The notes beneath the pieces are model-generated. The model made no database searches. It saw only the letters and a program-made list of their open reading frames with translations, and had not been told where the DNA came from. Source: JAWXUC01 sp044432975 (GTDB lineage Bacteria > Pseudomonadota > Alphaproteobacteria > RF32 > CAG-239). From it: a stretch of 64,000 bases of DNA. The position numbers and the translations under genes were made by a program. The DNA lies in NCBI GenBank assembly GCA_044432975.1, contig JAWXUC010000003.1:62001-126000 (forward strand), in the 5' to 3' direction. How positions within the stretch are numbered: position 1 is the first letter of the stretch; each line of letters starts with the position of its first letter. Below, one piece after another: positions 49,037 through 57,913 of the stretch.

Positions 49037-51790
49037 AAATTTATATTTTACTCCGACACCACCGCCGACGTTATAATAACTATCACCAAACTGATAAAAT
49101 CCTTCTGCATAAACATCGTATTGTTCATTTGAGTTTAATGATACTTTTAAGCTTACATCTCCTAAATCTCTTGGGGTTTCTATACCGCTTGAGCTAAACA
49201 AAATCCCTTGGTCTAAGAAATAAGAATCTACACCGCTGTTATTATCTGCTAGTTCATGATACCACTTTACCTTAACTTCTGGAGTTATGTTAGCACCACT
49301 ATCTAACACATAGGTCTTTTTTGCACCAACACCTAATGATGTTTTAAAAGAATTGTATTCATTTGTTGCTACATTCATATTTAATGGACCACTACCACTT
49401 TCATTATAACTTTCATCATCTACATAAGCATAATATAATCCTGCTGTTGGTGTTATAACTAAATTGTTTTGATTATAAGCTTGATAACCAACTTTTAAAT
49501 GAGTATAATATTCATCTACATTATAGTCTGCAGAGGCTGTATACACACTTCCACCTGTTTCATAATTTCTGGTATTATCAACCTTATGAAGCGCATAACC
49601 TGCTGCCATTGCAATATCAAACTTATCATAATCATAATTAAGAAATGCAAATGGTCGATATGAATTAATGTTACTATTACTTCCGTAATCATCTTCATAA
49701 TCATTATTATTATGCAAATATCCAAAACCTAAACCACCAGTAAAGTTTGATGTAAACTTATGTTCAAGATAAAACACCCCACCATAATATTTGTTATCAA
49801 AACCAACATCTCCGTCTTTTGCATCTTGATGGGCATGACCTACCATAGGCATAAAGTTAAAAGTATTTGCAGCAAAAGAATAATCATCACCTGAAGACAA
49901 GTTAACAACTGTGGTACTATCTTTTTCTAAAAACATTTCAGAGGTTCTGTGTGAGCTTTGAACAATTGTGTTGTGATTTGAATTTGCACTATCTGTTGTG
50001 CTTGTAAAACTTGTTGGATCTACATCCCCAACAACCAAGTATCCGTCTGTACCATCTATAACAAGATCATAGGTATTAAACAAAGAATCATAAGAAACAT
50101 TAACATCACCCACTGTGTTAGACAAATCGGTTGTAGAAGTTAACACCTTTATTTCATCTCCGCTAGAAAAATATTGACTAATATTGTTAGTGGCTAAGTC
50201 AATGGTTGATCCATCTTCTAAAGTTATAGAATTTGCAATGATTGAACTCATACCATTATCTTCTGAATATGTGGCAGTCCAAATTGAAGAGGCATCTTGA
50301 TAATAATTATCCGCTATTACAGAACCCACAATAGTACCACCGCTTAAGTTATTAACATCGAGATAGCCCGCATCAATTGCATTGCCTGAGGTTGAGCTTA
50401 TTGTACCATAGTTATTAATTGTACCTGTTAAACTATCACTAAGCGCTTGTATAGCGTAACTGCTGCCTGTTGCGGTTCCGTAATTATCTAATATTAAGCT
50501 TCCATCACCACTTAAATTTAGGCTTTGCAAAACACCTGTTTCTGTGCTATTAATTTCTGCAGTTCCATTGAGTTCTAAATTATTCATCATAATACCTGAA
50601 TTATCAATTTTTATACTATCTGCAGAACCTATAGTAATATAAACATCGTCATAATAATTACTATTAATTTGCCCTGTATTATTAATATATATAGAATCTG
50701 CTTTAGTTATACCTGTAAAGATACCTGAATTGTCAATGGTAACACTACTTCCTTCTGCTTTAACCCCCTGCAATACTCCTGCATTGGTTGCAACAACATC
50801 ATCTGTTGAAATGAAAGAACTATATATATTACCACCTTCTCCGACATTTAATTCTATATATTCATTATTATAAGCGCTAAATATTTTACCGCTAGGATTC
50901 ATGTGTCCATCTATGTTCCAAACATCGGCTTTATAAGTTGTTCCGTTTAATTTAACATTAGAATCTGAATCTATATTAACAACATCAAAATATTTAATAC
51001 CACCATGATAAGTACCGTTTACATTTGTAAAGTTAAGTGTTGATGTTTCTTTTATATTATCACCATAAATAATGCCGTGTTCATTATCTTTATACTCCTT
51101 AAAAGAATTTAAAAAAGCACTACTCTCTGTCATATCTATTAAATTAACAGTTCCGTTTGTACTTATGTCTTGGGTTGTTTCATTATCGCCTACTCTAATT
51201 ATTCCACTTAAAGAATCTGTACCAACTACAACATCATTATAAATATTGATTATATTTTCATCAGCGCCAGCTCCACCATTAACAACATCACCTACTGTTC
51301 CGCCATATAAATTTATAGTATTCGTTTTTCTATAATTATTAGTAGTCACAAAATCATTTGCATCACGGGTAGCAAATACATCATCTGCAATAACGCCATC
51401 ATATAAGTTAATATTAATATTATCGGTTACGGTAGAAGAATTACTATCAGCACTTCTCCAAAGCCCGATAACATCATCTGCGTAAGTACTTTCTTCTCCG
51501 TCTTCATTTAGATTTATAGTTAAATTTGCAATAGAGTTTGAACTTTCATCATCAACAAGTCCAAAACCAACAAAATCTGTTTGAAATTCATTTTTACCAG
51601 AAACATTTATAATATAGTCATCTGCTGTTGAGAAACTGTTATTAGATGCTAAAGAATTAACATAACCAACTTTATCAACGTTTGCCGTATCTATTGTGGC
51701 ATCTGAAATTTTAGATATTATTGTTTCTGATTTTGCTTCAAACACAAAACCCGAAGATATTAATAATCCTATTAAAAGTGTTTTTTTCAC
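49034..51790 (-). CDS. Autotransporter (type V secretion) protein, 918 aa
   Basis: A surface protein with a signal peptide ending EAKSE, an Asn/Ser/Thr-rich passenger of short beta-helix-like repeats (about residues 25-640; e.g. SIYINNTGQINSNYYD and SGDGSLILDNYGTATGSS), and a C-terminal autotransporter barrel (about 640-918) with alternating aromatic strands and the final KYKF (terminal Phe). A WYHEL-type strand and GVGAKKTYVLDSGANITPEV fit the barrel domain. The ligand or adhesin role of the passenger is not predictable. It is transcribed alone from the minus strand, ahead of rimP. Confidence 0.93.
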   Translation of the reverse strand: MKKTLLIGLLISSGFVFEAKSETIISKISDATIDTANVDKVGYVNSLASNNSFSTADDYIINVSGKNEFQTDFVGFGLVDDESSNSIANLTINLNEDGEESTYADDVIGLWRSADSNSSTVTDNININLYDGVIADDVFATRDANDFVTTNNYRKTNTINLYGGTVGDVVNGGAGADENIINIYNDVVVGTDSLSGIIRVGDNETTQDISTNGTVNLIDMTESSAFLNSFKEYKDNEHGIIYGDNIKETSTLNFTNVNGTYHGGIKYFDVVNIDSDSNVKLNGTTYKADVWNIDGHMNPSGKIFSAYNNEYIELNVGEGGNIYSSFISTDDVVATNAGVLQGVKAEGSSVTIDNSGIFTGITKADSIYINNTGQINSNYYDDVYITIGSADSIKIDNSGIMMNNLELNGTAEINSTETGVLQSLNLSGDGSLILDNYGTATGSSYAIQALSDSLTGTINNYGTISSTSGNAIDAGYLDVNNLSGGTIVGSVIADNYYQDASSIWTATYSEDNGMSSIIANSITLEDGSTIDLATNNISQYFSSGDEIKVLTSTTDLSNTVGDVNVSYDSLFNTYDLVIDGTDGYLVVGDVDPTSFTSTTDSANSNHNTIVQSSHRTSEMFLEKDSTTVVNLSSGDDYSFAANTFNFMPMVGHAHQDAKDGDVGFDNKYYGGVFYLEHKFTSNFTGGLGFGYLHNNNDYEDDYGSNSNINSYRPFAFLNYDYDKFDIAMAAGYALHKVDNTRNYETGGSVYTASADYNVDEYYTHLKVGYQAYNQNNLVITPTAGLYYAYVDDESYNESGSGPLNMNVATNEYNSFKTSLGVGAKKTYVLDSGANITPEVKVKWYHELADNNSGVDSYFLDQGILFSSSGIETPRDLGDVSLKVSLNSNEQYDVYAEGFYQFGDSYYNVGGGVGVKYKF

Positions 51791-51967
51791 TTTACTCTCC
51801 TTTTGTAAAAATTTAATTTATACTTTAAGAGATAGCTTTCAAAACTCGCTTTTAACATCTGTCTTTTGGTTTTATAATCAAACGGTTATAGAGCATTTAA
51901 CGATTAAATAAAAAAATTATATTGATTTTATTTTTTTTTCAGATATAAGGGACTCAAGAAATTATTA

Positions 51968-51994
51968 AAAGGTGGGGAATTCCCCATCTTTTTT
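51968..51994 (+). terminator. Terminator-like hairpin in the rimP leader
   Basis: AAGGTGGGGAATTCCCCATCTT and a T-run (TTTTTTG) end 15 bp ahead of the rimP start. This looks like a terminator inside the leader and could attenuate the rimP-nusA-infB operon. Confidence 0.6.
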
Positions 51995-52008
51995 GTTAAG
52001 GAAACAAC

Positions 52009-52491
52009 ATGAACACAAATAAAATGGAAGAAATTATTGACGAGTTAGGTTATGAAACTGTTAGAATTATCACTATCGGAAACTCTAACCCTACTCTTCA
52101 AATTATGATTGATAAACTTGATGGCACAAACATTAATGTTGATGATTGCGCTAAGGTTTCTCGCACTTTGACTAGATATTTTGAAGAAAATCAATTGCCA
52201 GAATTTGACTACACTCTTGAAGTATCTTCTCCTGGAATTGACAGACCTTTAACAAAGCTTGCGCATTTTGCTCGCTTTGTTGGTTTTGAAGCCAAAATAG
52301 AATCGACTGAGACAATTGAAGATAGAAAGCGCTTTAAAGGTAAGCTTTTATCTACAAATGATAAAAATGTTGTTATTGATGTTGATGGTAAAGAATATAC
52401 AATTGAATTTGCCTCAATTAATAAAGCAAAATTAGTTTTAACAGACGAGTTGCTTGCAACTCTTAACCCAAACGAACAAGAAGAGGAATAA
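52009..52491 (+). CDS. rimP: Ribosome maturation factor RimP
   Basis: Needed for 30S maturation. The 160-aa protein shows the two-domain plan: GYETVRIITIGNSNPTLQIM near residue 14, VDDCAKVSRTLTRYFE near 44 and LEVSSPGIDRPLTK near 65, with a C-terminal SH3-like barrel ending in an acidic tail. It heads rimP-nusA-ylxR-infB. RBS AAGGAA. Confidence 0.95.
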   Translation: MNTNKMEEIIDELGYETVRIITIGNSNPTLQIMIDKLDGTNINVDDCAKVSRTLTRYFEENQLPEFDYTLEVSSPGIDRPLTKLAHFARFVGFEAKIESTETIEDRKRFKGKLLSTNDKNVVIDVDGKEYTIEFASINKAKLVLTDELLATLNPNEQEEE

Positions 52492-52492
52492 A

Positions 52493-54001
52493 ATGAAAAA
52501 TATTGAAAACATGCCTAGACCAGAGGTTTTGCTTGTTGCAGATACTGTTGCTAGAGAAAAAAATATTGAACAAAACGATGTTTTAGAAGCAATGGAAGTT
52601 GCTATTCAAAAAGCTGGACGTTCAAAATATGGTCATGAACATGACATTAGAGCAAGCATCGACAGAAGAACTGGTGCAATATCTTTATCTCGTCATCGTG
52701 AAGTTGTTGAAGAAATTTCTGAAGAAGCTGAATTTTCTCAAATCTTGTTAAAAAATGCTCAACGCATTAACAAAGCTTATAAAGTTGGTGATATTGTTGT
52801 TGACGCTCTTCCTCCAATTGATTTTGGTCGTATTGCAGCACAAACTGCAAAACAAGTTATTGGTCAAAAAGTTAGAGAAGCAGAACGCAACAAACAATTT
52901 GATGAATATCAAGAAAAAGTTGGAACAATCGTTAATGGTGTTGTAAAACGTGTTGATTTTGGTAACGTTACTGTTGATATTGGGAAAACTGAAGCTGTTT
53001 TGCGTCGTGATGAAATTATCCCTAGAGAAATTTTCAAACCAGGTGATAGATTGCGTGCTTATTTGTTAGAAGTTAAAAAAGAAAACAAAGGTCCACAAAT
53101 CTTTTTATCTAGAACTTGTCCTCAATTTATGGCAAAACTTTTTGCATCAGAAGTGCCAGAAATTTATGATGGTATTGTAGAAATTATGTCTGTTGCTCGT
53201 GATGCTGGTTCTAAAGCTAAAATCGCAGTTAGAGCAAATGATGTTACTATTGACCCTGTTGGAGCTTGTGTTGGCTTGCGTGGTATTAGAGTTCAAGCTA
53301 TTATTAATGAGCTTCAAGGCGAAAAAATTGACGTTGTTAACTATTCTGAAGACAAAGCTCAATTTATTGTGGCAGCTTTAGCTCCTGCTGAAGTTATGAA
53401 AGTGGTTTTAGATGAAGAAAATAACAGAATCGAAGCTGTTGTTTCTGATGAACAATTCTCTTTGGCTATTGGACGTCGTGGTCAAAATGTTAAATTGGCA
53501 TCTCAAATTGTTGGATGTGATATTGACATTTTAACAGAAGCTCAAGAACAAGAAAGACGTGCTAGCGAAAACAAAATTCGTTCTCAAAGATTTATGGAAG
53601 CTTTAGACGTTGATGAAATGATTGCTCATCTTCTTATTGCTGAAGGCTTCTCTACTGTTGATGAATTAACTCAAGTTGCTTTATCTGAACTTGCTTCTAT
53701 TGAAGGCTTTGATGAAGATGTAGCTCAAGAACTTCAAAACAGAGCAAACACTTTTGTTGCTAACAGAAACAAAGAGTTTGAAGAAAAATCTAAAGATTTG
53801 GGTATTGATGAAAAAATCAAAGAAATATCTGGTCTTGACCAAGAAATGATTATTAAACTTGCTGAAGCTGAAATCAAAACTATTGATGATTTGGCAGACC
53901 TTGCTGGTGATGAACTTCAAGAAATTATTGGCGAAGAACTTATGACTTTGCCAGAAGCAAACAAAATCATCATGGCTGCTCGTGAGCATTGGGATTTATA
54001 A
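52493..54001 (+). CDS. nusA: Transcription termination/antitermination factor NusA
   Basis: Binds RNA polymerase and RNA. The 502-aa protein has the N-terminal RNAP-binding domain (1-130), an S1 domain (GTIVNGVVKRVDFGNVTVDI), two KH domains (DPVGACVGLRGIRVQAIINE near 255 and FSLAIGRRGQNVKLASQI near residue 320), and two C-terminal helix-hairpin repeats (VDELTQVALSELASIEGFDE and TIDDLADLAGDELQEIIGEE). Start at 52493, one base after the rimP stop, is chosen because it gives the normal N-terminus; a longer open frame of 13 codons lies within rimP. Confidence 0.96.
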   Translation: MKNIENMPRPEVLLVADTVAREKNIEQNDVLEAMEVAIQKAGRSKYGHEHDIRASIDRRTGAISLSRHREVVEEISEEAEFSQILLKNAQRINKAYKVGDIVVDALPPIDFGRIAAQTAKQVIGQKVREAERNKQFDEYQEKVGTIVNGVVKRVDFGNVTVDIGKTEAVLRRDEIIPREIFKPGDRLRAYLLEVKKENKGPQIFLSRTCPQFMAKLFASEVPEIYDGIVEIMSVARDAGSKAKIAVRANDVTIDPVGACVGLRGIRVQAIINELQGEKIDVVNYSEDKAQFIVAALAPAEVMKVVLDEENNRIEAVVSDEQFSLAIGRRGQNVKLASQIVGCDIDILTEAQEQERRASENKIRSQRFMEALDVDEMIAHLLIAEGFSTVDELTQVALSELASIEGFDEDVAQELQNRANTFVANRNKEFEEKSKDLGIDEKIKEISGLDQEMIIKLAEAEIKTIDDLADLAGDELQEIIGEELMTLPEANKIIMAAREHWDL

Positions 54002-54004
54002 TCA

Positions 54005-54574
54005 ATGAAAGAAAAGGACAATAATATCAGAACCTGTGTGGCAACAAAAGAAAAACTCAATAAAAATGAGATGCTTCGTTTTGCAGTCTTTGAAGAAGAT
54101 GGTATTATTGTCCCTGATTTTAATAAAAAATTATGTTCTAGAGGCGTTTATATTAAAGCCTCTAAAACTGCATTAAAGACTGCTATTGATAAACAACTTT
54201 TTATTAGGTCTTTAAGACAAAAAGTAAAACACGAAAAATCTTTGACTCAAGTAGTTGAAGAAGCGCTAAAGAAAAAAGGTCTTGAATCAATTTCTTTAGC
54301 AAAAAAAGCTGGTGGATTAATAATTGGCTTGGATAATATTAAAAAAGAAAGAGATAACATCAGCTTTTTTATTGATGCCAATCAAGAAAGCGATGGTTAT
54401 AAAAAAATAAAAGCATTAGCAAAAGAAAAAGAAATTTTTTGTTTATATAATTTAGAGGAGTTAGAACTGGCATTAAATTTAAGCAATTGCGCACATTTGG
54501 GTATCAAAAATAGCCCTATTAGTAAAAGTGTTTTTGAAAATTTATATAAACTAAAAAGTTTTTTGGAGAATTAA
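54005..54574 (+). CDS. ylxR: YlxR-family RNA-binding protein with an L7Ae-like C-terminal domain
   Basis: A 189-aa protein between nusA and infB, the classic YlxR location. The N-terminal DUF448 domain shows RTCVATKEKLNKNEMLRFAV and SRGVYIKA (residues 9-52). The C-terminal half, SLAKKAGGLIIGLDNIKKER and onward, resembles an L7Ae/L30e-type RNA-binding fold, as in alphaproteobacterial YlxR proteins. It is 3 bp from both neighbours, strongly suggesting coupled translation. Confidence 0.92.
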   Translation: MKEKDNNIRTCVATKEKLNKNEMLRFAVFEEDGIIVPDFNKKLCSRGVYIKASKTALKTAIDKQLFIRSLRQKVKHEKSLTQVVEEALKKKGLESISLAKKAGGLIIGLDNIKKERDNISFFIDANQESDGYKKIKALAKEKEIFCLYNLEELELALNLSNCAHLGIKNSPISKSVFENLYKLKSFLEN

Positions 54575-54577
54575 AGT

Positions 54578-56944
54578 ATGAGTGAAGAAAAGAAAACAAC
54601 ATTATCTATTAATAAATCAACATTGAGCCTTAAAGGTGGTTTTAACAAATCATCTGATGGCAAAAAAGTTGTACAAGTAGAAGTTAGAAAAAAACGTGTT
54701 ATTGGTGGTAATCCTATCAATAATCAGTCATCTTCAAACCCTATTGATGATGCTACTGCTGCAAAATTAAAATTAATTGCAGAAGCTAAAGAGTTTGAAG
54801 AAAAAAAACGTAAAGAAGAAGAGCTTCGTCAAAAAGAACGTGAACAAGAACAAGCTTTAAGAGAAGTTAAAAAACATGCAACTTCTGAAACAACTGAAGA
54901 AGAACCTGTTGAGAAAAAAACAGAACAAAGACCTGCGGTTAAAAAAGAAGAAAAAGTTTTTAATGATGCTCCAAAACCTAAAGAGCCTAAAAAAGAAGAA
55001 AAAGATAAGTTTGAAGCTAAAAAAGTTGAAAAAAGAAGCTTTGAACCTCAAAGACGTAATAAAAACTTTAATGTAAATTCTATTAATGATGACGATGATG
55101 GTTATGACACAGGTACAAGTAATTATCGCAAACGTTATAAGAAAAAACAACCAAAACCTGTTATGCAACAAACACCCCAAGAAAAAGTGATTAAAGATGT
55201 TACTATTCCTGAAGTTATTACTGTTCAAGAACTTGCAAACAGAATGGCAGAAAAATCTGCTGACGTAATTAAAAAATTGATGTCTTTAGGTGTTATGGCT
55301 ACAATCAACCAACCAATCGATGCTGATACTGCACAAATTGTTGTTGAAGAATTTGGACATAAGTTCAAACGTGTGGCAGATTCTGATGTGGAATTGGGTA
55401 TTGAAATCGCTCAAGACAAAGAAGGTGATTTATTGCCTCGTCCTCCTGTTGTAACTGTTATGGGACACGTTGACCATGGTAAAACATCTTTGCTTGATGC
55501 TTTGCGTGAAACTAATGTTGTGGCTCGTGAAGCTGGTGGTATTACTCAACACATTGGTGCTTATCAAATTGAAGTTGAAGGTAACAGAAAAATCACTTTC
55601 ATTGATACTCCTGGTCACGAAGCATTTTCTCAAATGCGTGCTCGTGGTGCTAAAGTTACAGATATCGTGGTTCTTGTTGTGGCTGCAAATGACGGCATTA
55701 TGCCTCAAACAATTGAAGCTATTAGACACGCTCAAGCAGCTGAAGTGCCTATTGTTGTTGCAATCAACAAAATTGACCTTCCTGGTGCTGATCCTATGCG
55801 TGTTAAAACAGACTTATTACAACATGGTATTGCTATTGAAGAAATGGGTGGTGAAAGTTTGTGTGCTGAAGTTTCTGCAAAAAAACGTATCAACATTAAT
55901 GGTCTTGTTGATGCAATTTGTTTACAAGCAGAAATGTTAGACTTAAAAGCAAACCCAAATCGTATGGCTGAAGGTACTGTTGTTGAAGCAAAAATGGAAA
56001 AAGGTAGAGGTTCTGTTGCTACTGTTTTGGTTCAAAAAGGAACATTGAAAATCGGTGATATCATAATCGCTGGTAAAGAATGGGGAAGAGTTAGAGCAAT
56101 GTTTAACTCTACCGCATCTAAAGTTTTAGAAGCGCTCCCTGCTCGTCCAGTTGAAATTTTGGGATTGCAAGGAACACCTTCTGCTGGTGATGACTTTATT
56201 GTTGTGGCTGATGAAAATAAAGCAAAAGAAGTTACTTCTTATAGAATCAGAAAAGAAAAAGAAGCTAAAATTGTAAAATCTGCAAAATCTGCTATGGAAC
56301 AAATGCTTGACAAAATTAAAACAGGCGAAATCAAAAACTTACCTATTATTATTAAAGCAGACGTTCAAGGTTCTATTGAAGCCTTAGAGGGTACTTTGAA
56401 GAAAATGGCAAATGATGAAGTTGGTGTTCAAATTCTTCACTCTGCTGTTGGCGGTATTTCTGAATCAGACGTATCTTTGGCAAAAGCTTCTCATGCATTT
56501 ATCATTGGCTTTAACGTTCGTGCAACTCCTCAAGCTAGAGAATTGGCAAAACGTGAAGATGTAGATATTAAATATTATTCTATTATTTATAACGTTGCTG
56601 ATGATGTTAAAAAAGCTCTTGAAGGAATGCTTAGCCCAGAAGAAAAAGAAAAAATCATTGGCTATGCTCAAATCAGAAAAGTATTTAACATTACTGGTGT
56701 TGGTAAAGTTGCTGGTTGTATGGTTACTGAAGGATTTGTTAAACGTGGTGCTAAAGTTAGATTATTGCGTGATAACGTGGTTATTCATGACGGCGAACTC
56801 GGACAACTTAAACGTGCAAAAGATGATGTTAAAGAAGTTAAAGACGGTTATGAATGTGGCATGAGCTTTGCTAACTATAACGACATTCAAGAAAATGACT
56901 TTATTGAATGTTATGAAATTGAAAGCACCGCTAGAACATTGTAA
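54578..56944 (+). CDS. infB: Translation initiation factor IF-2
   Basis: A GTPase that brings fMet-tRNA to the 30S subunit. The 788-aa protein has a long charged N-terminus (1-205; Lys/Glu-rich), the IF2_N segment near 215, G1 VTVMGHVDHGKTSLLDALR near residue 290, G3 IDTPGHEAFSQMRARGA near residue 341, and NKID at G4, followed by domains II-IV with the C-terminal fMet-tRNA-binding module. The N-terminal segment is shorter than in E. coli, similar to other alphaproteobacteria. RBS GGAGAA. A strong terminator ends the operon. Confidence 0.97.
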   Translation: MSEEKKTTLSINKSTLSLKGGFNKSSDGKKVVQVEVRKKRVIGGNPINNQSSSNPIDDATAAKLKLIAEAKEFEEKKRKEEELRQKEREQEQALREVKKHATSETTEEEPVEKKTEQRPAVKKEEKVFNDAPKPKEPKKEEKDKFEAKKVEKRSFEPQRRNKNFNVNSINDDDDGYDTGTSNYRKRYKKKQPKPVMQQTPQEKVIKDVTIPEVITVQELANRMAEKSADVIKKLMSLGVMATINQPIDADTAQIVVEEFGHKFKRVADSDVELGIEIAQDKEGDLLPRPPVVTVMGHVDHGKTSLLDALRETNVVAREAGGITQHIGAYQIEVEGNRKITFIDTPGHEAFSQMRARGAKVTDIVVLVVAANDGIMPQTIEAIRHAQAAEVPIVVAINKIDLPGADPMRVKTDLLQHGIAIEEMGGESLCAEVSAKKRININGLVDAICLQAEMLDLKANPNRMAEGTVVEAKMEKGRGSVATVLVQKGTLKIGDIIIAGKEWGRVRAMFNSTASKVLEALPARPVEILGLQGTPSAGDDFIVVADENKAKEVTSYRIRKEKEAKIVKSAKSAMEQMLDKIKTGEIKNLPIIIKADVQGSIEALEGTLKKMANDEVGVQILHSAVGGISESDVSLAKASHAFIIGFNVRATPQARELAKREDVDIKYYSIIYNVADDVKKALEGMLSPEEKEKIIGYAQIRKVFNITGVGKVAGCMVTEGFVKRGAKVRLLRDNVVIHDGELGQLKRAKDDVKEVKDGYECGMSFANYNDIQENDFIECYEIESTARTL

Positions 56945-56965
56945 TGTGTTTTGTATAAAGCATTT

Positions 56966-56993
56966 AAGGAACGCATTTTGCGTTCCTTTTTTG
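56966..56993 (+). terminator. Terminator of the rimP-infB operon
   Basis: AAGGAACGCA (56966-56975) and TGCGTTCCTT form a perfect stem with a TTT loop, followed by a T-run. Confidence 0.93.
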
Positions 56994-57047
56994 ATATTGA
57001 TTAGTTATACCGCTAGTTTGTAGGGGCTGTAGATGTTAAGTAATTCG

Positions 57048-57428
57048 TTACATGTTTTGTGTAAATTCTTTTCTCTTATATCCAGCCATTTCAGCAGGAA
57101 CTTTTCCGCCAATTGCACTGTGGGAACGGTACTCATTATAGTAAGCCAGAAAGCCTAACAATTCTTCATGGAAGTCTTCTTGATTATTAAAAAGTGCTCC
57201 ATCTAAAAAATCTTCTTTTAATGTTTTCCAAAAACGTTCTATCTTACCGTTAGTTTGCGGTTTGTAAGGTCTTGTGTATCTGTGTTCTATCCCCATTTCA
57301 TGCAACACTCTTTCAAAAGGATGTGTCATTATATTATCACACTCTTTACCACTGCCAAATTCAGCATCAAAATTAGGCTCAATATTATCCCATTTTAATT
57401 TATCTTTTTTATTAACGTTTTTATTCAT
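57048..57428 (-). pseudogene. Fragment of an IS481-type transposase joined to a short foreign N-terminus
   Basis: The last 105 residues are the C-terminal half of an rve-fold DDE transposase: DAEFGSGKECDNIMTHPFER, GIEHRYTRPYKPQTNGKIER (with the final catalytic Glu) and a YYNEYRSHSAIGG segment. The upstream catalytic half is missing and the expected DNG motif is changed (NFDAEF). The first 20 residues (MNKNVNKKDKLKW...) do not belong to the transposase and may be the start of a resident gene behind the structured RNA copy B, like the gene at 31532 behind copy A. Read as a broken insertion, not a functional transposase. An AAGGAG site precedes the start. Confidence 0.75.
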
Positions 57429-57446
57429 TTTATAAGCTCCTTTTTA

Positions 57447-57483
57447 ATTACTACATTACTAGTTTTCTAGTAATATAGTAAAT
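57447..57483. promoter_or_regulatory. Diverged copy of the ATTACTACATTACT palindrome
   Basis: ATTACTACATTACTAG (57447-57462), a TTTT loop, then CTAGTAATATAGTAAAT. It matches the perfect palindrome at 31471-31498 with few changes and lies between RNA copy B and the transposase fragment. Confidence 0.7.
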
Positions 57484-57494
57484 GCTTTTAGTTA

Positions 57495-57657
57495 AAACAA
57501 AACCACCTAATTTTAAATTAAGTGGCGGAGCTCAAAACTGTATTACGCAGTCGTCTTTATTCGTGCAAAGCCTTATATCAGACACTCCGCCAATAAAGAC
57601 GGATTGTAATAGATGTTTTGAGACACCATTCTCTAACTTTAGAGAATGCTATAACTA
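57495..57657 (-). ncRNA. Putative structured RNA, copy B
   Basis: Same order of elements as copy A: a 5' hairpin (CATTCTCT/AGAGAATG), a hairpin TCCG/CGGA (57586-57603), the hairpin ACTG/CAGT (57537-57551) whose loop is complementary to GTAATA at 57606-57611, a 7-bp GGCGGAG/CTCCGCC option (57524-57530 and 57585-57591), and a terminal stem (57503-57525) followed by T. The loop-upstream contact uses other bases than in copy A but stays complementary. A likely promoter, TTGCAA-16-TATAGT, lies upstream on the same strand. Confidence 0.65.
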
Positions 57658-57720
57658 TATCAATCATTTTTTATTTTGCAAACAAAAAACTAATTGATAT
57701 ACCGATAAAATACCTATCCA

Positions 57721-57804
57721 GTCATTGCGAGCGCAGCGCGGCAATCCAGTTAATTTTATATCGCAATATCTTTCAACTGATTGCCACGCTTCGCTCGCAA
57801 TGAC
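57721..57804. repeat. Dispersed GTCATTGCG-family repeat, full copy
   Basis: GTCATTGCGAGCGCAGCGCG at the left and CTTCGCTCGCAATGAC at the right. It sits upstream of RNA copy B, as the 32096 copy does for RNA copy A. Confidence 0.85.
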
Positions 57805-57913
57805 AAAAACATTTACAAGACAGGTAACAGTATCGTTTTAACAAAAACTTGACAAAAAGGTTTAATCTGTTAAGTTGAAGCTAACAAAAAATTATAAACT
57901 AAAATTATTAGCT

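Noticed and set aside
49034..51790. Prophage tail fibre or adhesin of other type
   Set aside because: The signal peptide, passenger repeats and C-terminal barrel with a final Phe fit a classical autotransporter; no phage genes lie nearby.
57048..57428. Complete IS481 transposase
   Set aside because: The N-terminal HTH and first catalytic Asp are missing, the DNG motif is altered, and no terminal repeats could be paired around it.
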